In this document: positions 1 through 10,833 of the stretch, piece after piece
How the letters are laid out: each line of letters starts with the position of its first letter
How positions within the stretch are numbered: position 1 is the stretch's first letter
Source: Terebella lapidaria
Taxonomy: Eukaryota > Annelida > Polychaeta > Terebellida > Terebellidae
NCBI GenBank assembly: GCA_949152475.1
Contig: OX424563.1
Coordinates: 15,411,001 to 15,475,000 of the forward strand
DNA length: 64,000 nt
Reading direction: 5' to 3'
The notes under the pieces: generated by a model
Databases searched by the model: none
What the model saw: the letters and a program-made list of their open reading frames with translations, nothing else
Told to the model about the DNA's origin: nothing
Program-made: the position numbers and the translations under genes

Positions 1-2600
1 TAATACTTTCTCAATGCTTAATTCATCATGTCAAATTATAACACCTTTGGCCATGCAAACTATCAAAAACAAATCGCATCTGGCACAATGCATATGGAAC
101 TTAGCACATTGCATTTAGAATATAGCATATCGCATGATGAACAACGCACAACGAACGAAGCACTCGGCGGTTAGCGCCGCCTGTCGTCATAATGATACAG
201 TAGTAATTGTTGTGGACAAAATTACTACTGCAACATTATGACGACAGGAGGCGCTGGCCGCACGTAGCCCTATGATGTATGAGAAACTAAGACCTCCCTT
301 ATCATTGGTCACGGGAATTTTTGGCGCGACCAACAGCTGAGCACAGACCCCAATGAACTCCCGCACCCTGCCCTGTAAATTAAAGAATAGTGAATCTAGT
401 GAGAGATGATTAATATGAGCCTATTAATAAGATTTCTTTGCTCATTAAAATCAATTTTCGATGTGACGTCATGAATTCTCATTATAATATAATACACTGT
501 TGCTAATTGGGTGCAAATATTATCATGACATAGGCCTAAAATTAGCATACACAAAATGGTCATAACTTGAGAACAGTGATAATTGAGATGTGAAAAACAA
601 TTCTCAGGAAACTGGTGGCTATCTTTTTCAAGGCTAAATATGATGATCTCTCCGATCATAATTTCTTCATGCCGTTAATTTGGCACGATTCCAACTCGTG
701 ACAGTACAGTAGATACACTAGTATCAGGGGCGTATCTAGAAATCCCAGAAGGGGGGGGGGGGACACAAGAATTAAATTGAATGTATGGTACTCGCGAAAC
801 GAGGCACGAGCGCAGCGAGTCCCAAGTGGTGGGGGTCTGGGGCCCGCTCAAGGGGTCCCGCTCAAAAGCCAAATGCTTTTTGGCGTTTGCTGGTGCATTC
901 TAGCCCTATTTTGGGTACATATTACCCTTGACAACTCAACAGTTATGCCTACAAGTACAACCAGTTTTGTAATCAAATATTTATACTGTACACTGGTATG
1001 CATTCAGTTGTAATTTGACATAAACCATAAAATATATGCAAGTGAAAATTCAACTAATTTTCATAGATAAATGATCAAAGGGCTAGTATAAATTGTATGT
1101 GAAGTTCTTCCAACATAAGTCAGAGAATACAATATGTTGTTCCTTATGTATACAGATACTGGCATGCATATCTATTTTCAATTACTTGGCAATAATGGTG
1201 GCACTTTTCAGTATTATATACAATACAAGTGTTTGGTTCACAATAAACATGTTAAAACGTGTTTTTGTATTTTCCGCCAAATTGAGTATTCGAAATACAT
1301 GAAACTAAGAGCGGTACAGTGATTCCAGGGGCGGGACCATGATTTCGGAAAGAGGGGGGTCCAACATTATACGGCGTGGGGTCTGGGGCCCGCTCAAGGG
1401 CCCCAGAATCCAGATCCATTTTTATGTCCTATGGTATAGCTTCTTGGTATCTCCTGGGTATAAATCCCACTTCTTGCCTGTCCAGTGGGGTTTCTGGGGC
1501 CACTCAAGAGACCCTGAAGCCAGTGCTTTTTATAATAAATGCAAGGAATAGAAACGAAACGAACCCATCTCAGCTGGGAGTCTGGGGCCTCATGAAGGGC
1601 CCAGAAGTCAGAGCCTTTTTATGTTCTGAATTAATATTGTGCCCTATCCTGGGAATAAATTGGAATTAAAAATTTATCGATTAATATTTTTTGAAAAGTT
1701 TGTAAAAAAAACTGTAGAAGGGAAGCCGCACCTTTGGGCCGGGGGTCTGGGGCCCGCTGAAGGGTCCCACAAGGCTGCCACACGCAGACCGACGATTCAC
1801 GGGCAATGAAACTTGCCAATTGATGTGCATGAGGGAGATGTCTTGAAACAAAAATCTCAAACTGATCAGACAGTTTTCGAGAAAAAGGCCATAAAAGTCC
1901 AAAATTAGCCACTTTTCATAAAAAATGGCCGCCAAATCGGCAAAAACGATTGAAAAAATAAACGAAAACAAAACGTCTCAGTGTATTAGCCCAAGGAATG
2001 TTTCAGTAAATTTTTTTTAAAAATTCATCAAGGCAAAAAAAAAGTTATTTGCCGGACGGACGACGGACGAACGTACCAAATGTTTAGGTTAAAGGGCTTT
2101 CAGCGTGTTAAATTTCATCTCCCGTGTGAGCCCCTTATCCCCAAATTTATCCCCTAAATACACGTCTGCTCATAAAAAGTGGGTTGGGCTATTTTCAGAT
2201 TTTTCAAGCCCCTAAACCCCGGAAGTTTTCCCGGACGGACGACGGACGAAAAACCACGCCAATAGCTTATCGGGCCATGGGCCGGTAAGCTAAAAATACA
2301 GCATCGGACCAGCGGTCCATCAAACCAAGGTTTTTCTTTCATTCGGGAGTCTTCTGTTTCTCATTCACAATGTGGCCACTCGACCCGCAGCGCCGTCCGT
2401 CGTCATAATAGTGCAGTAGTAATTTTGACACATGAAATGCTTCATTCATTGTGCTTTGTTCTTCGTGCGATGTGCTTTATTCTAAATGAAATGTGCGAAG
2501 TTTCATATGCATTGTGCCAGATGCTATTTGTTATTTGATGGTTTGCATGAACAAAGGTGTTAGAATTTGGCATGATGAATCAAGCCTTGAGAAAGTACCA
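1..2600. repeat. Foldback pair: inverted arms about 2.2 kb apart
   Basis: The first ~205 bases are matched, inverted, by about 2,385-2,600. The right arm's reverse complement follows the left arm with small differences, sharing the tracts CATCTGGCACAATGCATATG and TTACTACTGC and a motif rich in GCACAT/GCACAA words. A third, short inverted copy of the inner end lies at about 222-256, so 173-256 alone can fold into a hairpin. The pair looks like the termini of a DNA element or foldback transposon whose left end may lie outside the window. No transposase-like reading frame is visible between the arms. Confidence 0.55.
720..2291 (+). mobile_element. Non-autonomous element of family II with G-rich modules
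   Basis: This stretch holds three related G-rich modules (about 725-870, 1,325-1,420 and 1,735-1,770), each with the phrase GGTCTGGGGCCCGCT followed by AAGGG-type sequence. It continues into a tract with ATGGCCGCCAAA, then two GGACGGACGACGGACGA blocks, and ends in the hairpin at 2,264-2,291 (AGCTTATCGG...CCGGTAAGCT). The same order of ATGGCCGCC tract, GACGGAC run and CTTATCGG-type hairpin recurs at 16,990-17,294. I therefore treat it as one family. The left boundary is uncertain and no protein is encoded. Confidence 0.4.
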
Positions 2601-3440
2601 GTGAGAACTTGGAAGTAAGCAGCAAGGAGATGGAAGTTAGAACAATGCAGTAGGAATATGTAAATTCGACACTGAAAGTTTAGAAATAGTAATGTGGAAT
2701 AAAGAATTTTACGATTGAAATAATCAATCACAACAAGAAAATCTACAATGCATGTCAATGAATATTGACCCTAAAAACGCTCCATATCGTAGAGACACAT
2801 AACGTTCAATGTTTTCTGACCAGTCCAGCGTGGAAATGGCTTGGCACATTTCAATTGAACCGAAAACCCGGTGAATAATAAATTTCTGCTGACGACTGCG
2901 AACACTGACTGGCCGTGTGGAACAGCACCCCGTGACCTTGTAACCGTGCCAGTCCAATAACGACCGATCCACCCCCATAAGATCGGGACGTAGAGCTACG
3001 CGAGGTGCATTGAATGAGACAAGTGGACAAGTCCCGGTAGTAACTCGAGGTCAAATAATGAAATTATCGACCTCCAGTCTTGATCCTGTCATGTTCATTG
3101 TGGCCAAGGGCTCAACCTCATGTATAATATTATGAGTGGTAAAATGGACTGTCAAAAATCCATTTTGGAGAACGGACTATACACGAATCATCACGGCACT
3201 CAGAAGATTAATGCATGTATCAATATTACACTGCATTACCTTGAATGTCATTGACACGGTCTATTTTGTGTTTTCCCCTCCCAATTGAGTGTTATTTCAG
3301 GTCGATTAGGTCTATGTTGTATAGTGCTTCATTGCACATTCACTAAAACAACGTGTACCTCGTTCTGCGAGCCTATAATATGTGAACAGAATGTGTATAA
3401 TTAAATACTATCTAATGAAAATTCATATAAATGCTGTTTG
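2601..3440. other. No supported feature
   Basis: The stretch is AT-rich single-copy-looking DNA. Short open frames occur on the minus strand (about 2,724-3,054), but they show no splice-compatible continuation, no recognisable family and no codon pattern distinct from the surroundings. I see no gene here. Confidence 0.5.
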
Positions 3441-3446
3441 AAAACT

Positions 3447-3452
3447 TTTATT
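3447..3452 (-). terminator. Candidate polyadenylation signal for the GPCR gene
   Basis: AATAAA on the minus strand lies about 1.2 kb downstream of the GPCR stop codon. The DNA between has no open frame of note and would be the 3' untranslated region (3,453-4,683). Other weaker signals may be used. Confidence 0.35.
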
Positions 3453-4683
3453 AACAACGGGCAATTCACACCGTACATTTGCAAAGTACAAAACACGTGC
3501 ATGATATGCATCAACAGGCGACAATAGGCCTACAAAAAAACGCAGCATTGAAGCCCACACAACATATTAACAACTACCGGTATATTTACGTGTAAATGCA
3601 ACTTGAACATCAGGTATACACGTGAGCAGATTCCGGACCGTGTTTTACCAATACAAAGTCGTTCTAAGTGATAAAAGTACAGCTAATATAGCACATATGA
3701 TATCTCTCTTGGGCTGAACAGGTATCAAATGCTAGTCTACAAGGTGGTCTTGAATGAATGGCGGACTTATAGAGGGGGCGGGGCGGGTGTTCGAAGGGTT
3801 CAATCAACCCTTCTCTATAGAGCCTGGATCCGCATCAGAATTCGATAATATTATGTCATCGTTGCAATTCACCACAATGCCATGTTTATTTTACCCTATT
3901 TATAGTGTCCTTTTAAACATTAAAATTGTCTCAAAGATGCTAATCACCATCAAAATCGCGTTTGAACCACTACCAACGGACTACAATATTGAACTATATA
4001 ATTATTAATCTCAAGCGAAAAACTTCCACTTTACTAAATATACATCACACAAAACAAGATATAGTCAATAAAACCAATCAATAATCTGAATACAAGTAAT
4101 ATTCGTTCAACGGGAGATATGCAAACCGGTGCGATAAGTTATCGTAACATCCATCAGAACTCAAAAGTAAGATCACTCCCCTATACTACTGTATCTCAAC
4201 TAGACACATCTGACATCTGTAAAATATCAAATATAGCGTGCGCCACTCAGAAAGACTAGTTTGTTTGCAAACAATTCACAACACCCGCTCTCCCATTCGT
4301 TCGTTGCATCAGTGGAATCGAACAGTATCTGTACACGTACCTGGTACTAGCAAAAGACTAGGATACTGAGTTACGTTAGCTCCCAGAGTTCATACCTATA
4401 ATTGTTCACGGGTAATAAACCTAGATTGTTCCGAAGATTTTCTATATCTTTGATTGTACTTATGTTTCAATATGCACGATAATCATTTGACGCCAACCCC
4501 AATGCAAACAACGGAACTAGTTACATTTCACACTAGAATGCCCCTAATCATTTCACATATTATACATGCACACCTCAACAATACTGTATGTTCACACACG
4601 GAGGTACACCATAATATGTCTATATAATCATATTTATCATAGTGTATGAAACACGAGACAACACATACACTGCACACAGGAAC
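3453..4683 (-). other. Probable 3' untranslated region of the GPCR gene
   Basis: This AT-rich, non-repetitive stretch lies directly downstream of the GPCR stop codon and ends at the nearest AATAAA. No other gene is visible. The assignment rests on position alone. Confidence 0.35.
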
Positions 4684-7128
4684 TCAATACAAAACACCCT
4701 GCACTCCTTCATCCAACTCTGCAATCAACTTCTTGCGCCTCAGTTCAGGGTCCAACACTTTCTTCTTTTTCTTTTTCTTCTTGGGCTTTTGCAAGACGAA
4801 TTCAGTCGGATCCGCGGCCATTTTAGATTGGGTGTCACCTCTGCCTGTTCTTGATGTGACTATTTCTTGGGGTTGTATGAACGAAGTTTCTTGTTGACTA
4901 TTCGACGATTCCGGGGCAGCTATGTCTTTACTCTTGGCTTTGCTCTTCCGCTCGGCAGGTCTCGGTTTGCTCTCTGGATCTGCATGTTTCTGCTTTCCTT
5001 CCTTGTCCTGAGGAGAAACAGGCTTATCTTCTGGAACCGTTTCCTGAGTGTTCTCATTCGCATTTACTATGTCCTTGGATAGGCTTCTCCGGGGTGGTGG
5101 CCTTGGTTTCACAACTGTTTTTACCGGTACAGGAACTAAAGCCTGTCTTGGAGATTCTCTGTCTTTGGGTTTTTCCTTGGAGATTTCCACAGCATCCGTT
5201 GGTTCACTCTGACTATGTGGAGGTGTTCTTGGTTTCCTTTTCCTTCTGGTTGCACTTGACACTCTCTGTGAGTCTGACGCGACTTTATCCTCGTCAGCAT
5301 TCACATTTTCCCTTGGACTCTCCTGAGGGGCTGCCTTTACATCATTGGGGGATATTGCACTTTCTGGTTGGTCGACGGCGGGCTTCTTCGCCTTCACTTT
5401 TCTCGTGACTTTCTTGTACTTCTCAAGTGAACCCATTCCGGAATCGTGACTTGTTCTTTCCATATTCATTGACTCCATGTTTGTATCCTTAGCAGCTGCG
5501 GCCATGTCCATTGGCTCTTCAGTCACAAAACCTTCATTGACATCACCTGCTAACTTCTCTCTGGGCGATGCTGAAGAAGTGCTCTTCTTATGACGACCAT
5601 TTCTTTTATCATCTTTAGGCTTCACTTCATTTACAGTCTCAGTTTTTGTATGTTTTTCTTCCGTCTCCTCTACCTGGTCGGCTTCAGTGGCTGGGAGTAT
5701 GTTTGCCTGGTAAACAGATGCCTTGCTGTTGGTCGAGAAGCTTTGACTCTTCTGACGACCATACTCTGTACGAACTGATATTGGGTTGGATGTCGAGAAC
5801 GGGTCAATCTCACCACTCGAATCATAATCGCTGGTATCCTCGTCAAGTTGCAGGAAATCCTGTGAACCGTAGACATCACATTTTTTGGTAGTGACCACCT
5901 GAGTATTGGAATTGTCTCGTAAATCTGTCCCAGGATCACTATCATCGAAGCAGTCATCCTCCTCCTCGTAAGTCTTGAAGTGTAGACCGTTCTCTGTAGC
6001 GAAGAGCACGGGGACTCCATTAGAGGCAGCCAGATTCCCATTACCTCCAGGTGTGTGCCCCGGGCTTGACCGAGGTGATGCGTCTAACACCAGGTTACTC
6101 TTCCTACAGAGTACAGTGTTTTTAAACTTCTGCCAAACTTCCTTCTTCCACAGAAAAGTAACTGCAGGAAGAAAAACCGGGTAACTTAATTTGATCCATG
6201 TTAATGCCAACTCGAGTTCCCAAGGGTACTCAAAATGCAGGAAGTCAGTCACAGCTTTTACTCCAGAAAGTTCCGTGCTGTTTTTGTACCACATGATTGA
6301 GCTGAGTACGAGATATGGCCCCTGAAGAACACACCACAAAGCAAATAATACTCCAGCATACTTTGCACCTTCCATTTCTGCCCACATATTGCTGCTTGGA
6401 AGTGAACCTTCCACGTATCCTTCACGAGAACGATGTTTCTTGTCCTTTCGCTTCTGTTTCATTGCACGTTGAGCGATGTAAATAAAGAAGCCTAAGCACA
6501 TGACGATCGGTATCAAATATGCAAATATTGACGTTAGGCAGAGGTATACTAATGGTGTGTTCGCACTGATTGTACAAAGGTACCTAACTGGGAATATTTT
6601 GATGGGAACGACACTGTTCAGTAGCACGGGTATGCTGAATGCGAGGGCATACACCCAGCTGAGGCCGATGACCACGCTGATTTTCCTCCTGCTTGCCTTG
6701 TTGTGGTGATTGTTGGGATCACGCACCGCCAGGCACCGATCCAGAGTGAGCACAGTGAGGCCGAGAATAACTACTATACAGATGAGCTGAATTCCAAAAG
6801 CGTTCAAGCGACATACCAACGTTCCGTGGTCCCATGTTTCCGTGATGGTCGCACCAAGAATCAATGGCATGTTGGCGACACTGTCCAGAATATTGGCGAC
6901 TGCCAAGCTCAGGATGCATAAGTTGATACTCGTGTTCCTGAGCCGGGAACTCTGAGCAATGGTCGCGATCAGGACGCTGTTCCCCACGAAGCCGCCGATG
7001 ATGAATAGCGACAAGAATAGCGCTCGCGTGGCCTTGTCTGCGACGCTGCTGGTCCCAAGTGAAGTGTTCGGTGACACACTAGGTGGGGCTATGGTCGTCG
7101 TCGTCAGGTTCACAATGATCTCGGACAT
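4684..7128 (-). CDS. Orphan class-A-like G-protein-coupled receptor, intronless, long basic tail
   Basis: A single uninterrupted frame encodes 814 residues from an ATG at 7,126-7,128 (MSEIIVNL). The N-terminus has no obvious signal peptide but has N-glycosylation sequons (NLT at 7, NTS at 21). Seven hydrophobic segments fill about residues 36-340: TM1 with FVGNSVL (N50), TM2 with LSLAVANIL, TM3 beginning VCRLN and ending TLDRC, TM4 with LSWVYA, TM5 with YLIPIV, TM6 with CVLQGPY, TM7 with LSYPVFLPAVTF and a basic helix-8-like WKKEVWQKF. It departs from the class A consensus: the TM2 Asp is Asn, DRY is DRC, the TM6 toggle Trp position reads Gln (LQGP), and NPxxY is replaced by LPAVTF. About 470 residues of cytoplasmic tail follow, rich in Ser, Pro, Glu and Lys, with a run of eight or nine lysines just before the C-terminus (GVLY). 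The ligand is unknown. An upstream TTG at 7,152 is in frame but is not a likely start. Confidence 0.9.
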   Translation of the reverse strand: MSEIIVNLTTTTIAPPSVSPNTSLGTSSVADKATRALFLSLFIIGGFVGNSVLIATIAQSSRLRNTSINLCILSLAVANILDSVANMPLILGATITETWDHGTLVCRLNAFGIQLICIVVILGLTVLTLDRCLAVRDPNNHHNKASRRKISVVIGLSWVYALAFSIPVLLNSVVPIKIFPVRYLCTISANTPLVYLCLTSIFAYLIPIVMCLGFFIYIAQRAMKQKRKDKKHRSREGYVEGSLPSSNMWAEMEGAKYAGVLFALWCVLQGPYLVLSSIMWYKNSTELSGVKAVTDFLHFEYPWELELALTWIKLSYPVFLPAVTFLWKKEVWQKFKNTVLCRKSNLVLDASPRSSPGHTPGGNGNLAASNGVPVLFATENGLHFKTYEEEDDCFDDSDPGTDLRDNSNTQVVTTKKCDVYGSQDFLQLDEDTSDYDSSGEIDPFSTSNPISVRTEYGRQKSQSFSTNSKASVYQANILPATEADQVEETEEKHTKTETVNEVKPKDDKRNGRHKKSTSSASPREKLAGDVNEGFVTEEPMDMAAAAKDTNMESMNMERTSHDSGMGSLEKYKKVTRKVKAKKPAVDQPESAISPNDVKAAPQESPRENVNADEDKVASDSQRVSSATRRKRKPRTPPHSQSEPTDAVEISKEKPKDRESPRQALVPVPVKTVVKPRPPPRRSLSKDIVNANENTQETVPEDKPVSPQDKEGKQKHADPESKPRPAERKSKAKSKDIAAPESSNSQQETSFIQPQEIVTSRTGRGDTQSKMAADPTEFVLQKPKKKKKKKKVLDPELRRKKLIAELDEGVQGVLY

Positions 7129-9190
7129 GATGGAGTTTTGTCCGCAACACAAGGACGAGAACCCAGGAGTTTATGTCTTGTTTGATATCACTTTTAGGGT
7201 ACTATCCCTCCCATGAGATCACTAGCCGTTTTCCATGCTTGGTCCATACATTATGTACTGGGTGATCTGCAAAACAAATCATATTTGATGATTATGATGA
7301 AATAATGTTTGACAATACATGCCTCAATACGTGAAATATGGTCGTCATATACTGAAATACTACCTGGTCCACAACATTTGTGTACACGCAGAATAATGTC
7401 ATTCGAAGAGGGCTATAGTTATATTTATTACTTAAACATGTCGCACTATTGATGCATACCAACTCACCCATAAAATTGTTTGGAAGTGTCTCCGACAGCG
7501 CTGGGCTGTATTTGTGTTACGTCTCTAAATCTCCAGTATCGAGACCTTGTCCACTTGAGATTATCCACGAGTTTGTCAATCGAGAGCTCAGAGCTCCGTC
7601 GTTAATAATGCAGTCTTAATCAAAAGTAACACGCACGGTTCCACCTCCAACGATCTCAACGTTTCTCACGATCTTTCGAAGAAATAAGACCTTGGCACTG
7701 GATCAGTGTAAATTCGGCGTTCTAAAGTCGCCAATGGAATCCCCCATGCATGCGATTGCACAAAAATGAGTTGTCTTTTCGGAAAATTTTATGGTATGTC
7801 ATCTTGCCTGGACCTGATCGAACGACTGGCTTGGTTTGGTGAAGTATGACTAGATCGATAATCGCGACCGTAAAACGCGTCTTCAGCAGGGTGTGCCGGC
7901 GGCTCGGGCAGATAGATCCATGGGCCTTGGCTTGCTGCACCGTGCACGGGGGCGGGAGGTGTGTGTACGGAGCCGTCACGGTAGATCTGCCAGCCCATAC
8001 CTGAGCTGTGTGTTTCTGGCCTGACTGGCTGGCCCAGCGATACGGGACCACTGGGCACCTCGATTGATTTCCGGGTGTGTTGTACCAAGCTATCTCGCTC
8101 GCGCCACGGCCGACTGAGTGCACGTGTTCTCAGTGCCAATTGATCCCACGGGCCCAGAATATATCCATTTGTGTGTTCAACGAATATAAAGCCTTTTTGG
8201 CATCGACTTTTTGCCGCTTATTAAACCCCAATAAATAATATAGTATTCATAATTGGTCATATAAATAAATCAAGCCCCCATGGGCTCAACGTACCCCCAC
8301 GCATGATTAGTTCTATCTATAATTAATGCGATATTATGATCGTTTACTAAATATATTACCTATGGTCTCGTCATTGGAACTCATTCGTTGTGCAAACGAC
8401 GATGTTACAAAAGGTGATACATATAATGCCAATTTTTATATTGGTGCCATTCAGTTGCGAAAATACCACCCGCATTGAATCGGAAACCCATTGATCTCTT
8501 GAGGGTTCCTGGTAGAATGGACGACCCTAGTGATAAGTCGGGGAATGAGGGAGAATGTAGGACAAAGTGTGAGGTCTCCGCGTGCATCGAACGCTAAATA
8601 ACACGAGATATATGCACTTGATACAACTCTTTACCTTATAGAATATGTATAGATTCCTGCACGCTCTAAGTCGAAGACTGTCAATACCAATTCAACTATT
8701 GACACTCCAAGACAGGGACCTTTAAATTTTGAAGCATCAATATACCGGACCCATGCAATTTGACCTCCCAGGGATAACTGTAAAGATCCCGATATCTCCT
8801 CAGAAATGAAAAGGGTAATGTCCATGCAATACTTGAATCAAGAACTCAAACATTCCAACGAGTATTCATTAATGTTGGAGAAATTTTCCAACGTTGATAA
8901 ATGACGATGGCCAAATATTGAGCCCATTTAAATAGCACAAATATCATGTATCTATGGAACGCCGGTTTTTCTGTGATCTATATGGTTTACATGTCTCTCT
9001 TAATTTTTCAATGGATGCCCTTCAAAAATGGTAGAATTTCCACATCTATTATTTACGTGTAGACATTATCCATCGCCCCAGACAATTAGTATTGACCTTG
9101 TCGTGTCCATAGCTATATTGTGTAACCGTTAGACGTAGAGCTTTCATTATGTAAATGTATTAGCATGACTTTGCATGATATATTGTGTAC
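7129..9190. other. GPCR upstream region, no supported gene
   Basis: 7,789-8,139 on the minus strand is a relatively GC-rich segment, open for about 116 codons in one frame and about 133 in an overlapping one. Neither begins with ATG and neither resembles a known family. It could be a CpG-rich 5' exon or promoter of the GPCR gene, whose start lies about 650 bases further on. The rest (8,200-9,190) is AT-rich and I see nothing in it. Confidence 0.35.
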
Positions 9191-9204
9191 ATGTCGTGCT
9201 ACAC

Positions 9205-9345
9205 TCGGGGGGCGGAACCAGGAATTGGGGGGGGGGGGGGGGGGAGGTGGCAGGGTCGAAAACTGGGAACGAGTCTGAACACCGCAAATCGGGCGAAACG
9301 AGCCCATTGCGGACGAGGTTCTAGGACCCGCTAAAGGAACCCAAA
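9205..9345 (+). repeat. Dispersed G-rich repeat module
   Basis: The module GGGGCGGAACCAGGAATT, a run of 18 or so G, and a downstream segment ending in GGACCCGCTAAAGG resemble the modules at about 725-870 and 1,325-1,420. Termini of the GGGGCGGA(T)CCAGG type are common on hAT-like non-autonomous elements, but no second terminus or target duplication was found here. Confidence 0.4.
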
Positions 9346-10090
9346 CTCTCTTTAGGTTTTGTGGTAGGCCTATAACTTCTTAATTGGCCTCTACGGAGTA
9401 TAAATAACAATGTTTTCGAACCTATTTCTGATTTCAACACTTTCTTCCACCAAGTGTTGCCAGCCCCGCCGATCACGCAATGCCATCTATTTTTTTTGCG
9501 CTTACGGGTGCACAGTTCCAACAACGAATGTCCTATTCATGCAGATATTTGAATGCCACATAAAAATCTATTTTCGTCACTCGACATTCTATAATTCTAC
9601 CAACCTCATTCGTACAAACCAATTGATGAGACTTGAAGAAATGAAATAGATTCGAAGATAATATTGACATAAACGACAATCTTTCAGAACGTTGAACCCA
9701 ACTAGATCGTTGACAATGTTATCGAATTCGTTCACACAGAAAAGTTTTACTGTCGTTAAATGTGAATCGAGCTTTTTTGCTGTCAAAATATAAAGGTTTC
9801 ACACGTCAGTGTCCGTTAAATATGACGGGTATATGTGCAAGCGAACATGTGTGCTATATATTGGAATAGTAAAATCTAAATCAAGAAAAAATCAAGTTAT
9901 TCAACTGCACAACATATTATTATGGCCATGATGTGAAATTTATCAATACAAAAGCAAAGCAATACTAGTATTATCCAGAGCCAGTTCGTTCATTAAATTC
10001 ATTGCAATTTCTCTCTCGCACATTTCTAGAGACCATTCACAGGCAAAAGCAATAGTTTTTGCTTTCTCTTGTTTGATCTTCGACTGCTAT
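9346..10090. other. No supported feature
   Basis: This is AT-rich DNA with short open frames on both strands (for example 9,410-9,649 +), none with family resemblance or plausible splice context. Confidence 0.45.
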
Positions 10091-10091
10091 C

Positions 10092-10370
10092 GAACCAAAG
10101 TCAAAGTTTTACCTCGGCAATATTTTTCAGGTTATCGGACAATAGGGTCGGTAACCTGAAAAATATTGCCGAGGTAAAACTTTGACTTTGGCATGGTGGC
10201 ATGGTGTCCGTCGTCGTCCACATTTTTATCTAGATTGTTTACGGGCGAATTTTTCTGAAATTGCCGTGGCTTTGCGTCCGTCGTCGTGATGACCTTGAAT
10301 TTGACCTTTGCCTTATCTTCAAGGCCACCCGACAAAATTGCTAAATTTTTTTCACAGTTCAGCAATCAAC
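10092..10370 (-). mobile_element. Family II element tail, minus orientation
   Basis: Read on the minus strand, this segment contains CAAAGGTCAAATTCAAGGTC, a CAGAAAAATTCGCC motif, the tract GATAAAAATGTGGACGACGA, a GACGGAC run and a GGTTA...TAACC terminal hairpin. The same order occurs in plus orientation at 17,140-17,294. It is a short, probably truncated copy and encodes no protein. Confidence 0.5.
10095..10191. repeat. Perfect 40-bp inverted repeat (hairpin)
   Basis: Bases 10,095-10,134 are perfectly reverse-complementary to 10,152-10,191, leaving a 17-base loop that itself contains the palindromic family II tail motif. The arms begin CCAAAGTCAAAG and end TTCAGGTTA. It may have formed by an inverted end duplication at a transposition terminus, and a transcript would fold into a pre-miRNA-sized hairpin. 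Confidence 0.85.
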
Positions 10371-10833
10371 TGTGGACATGATATATGCTTAATATTATAT
10401 ATATGCTGAATATCCTCTTGGCCTTGAATTTAACCAGTGACCTGGCTAACATCTAAAATATTAAACATATATTGTCAGGTAACCTATCTTTAGGCCTTGG
10501 CCTAATTTTTTATCTTCCCGTTATCTACTATGAAATGCCGGAAAGAAACATGAAGAGAAGCATTAATAGGCTGGTACTGGGGTTAGGTTTGTATTGTGAA
10601 CATGGTGGGAAAATGGACGTCTTTGGTGACCACTTCAAACTCAGAAGACATTGAGATTTAAATCTCCGATTCTGTCCTTTTTCGAAAGTGAAGTTGGCGG
10701 CATGAGATACTCACGATTATATCAAATTCAAGCTCACTCACTGTACTTGAGAGCTTATTAATCACCCGATCGTTATGACGCCGTCATAAAGTTCACCGCA
10801 GGGAACCTGAGGTGTGTAATGAATTTCATCTCG

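Noticed and set aside
4642-6184. Plus-strand frames opposite the GPCR
   Set aside because: They are shadows of the receptor's coding strand, and their residues follow its codon pattern.
7722-8139. Two overlapping 116- and 133-codon frames upstream of the GPCR
   Set aside because: Neither starts with ATG, no family is recognisable and no splice partner was found. The openness may come from GC-rich composition.
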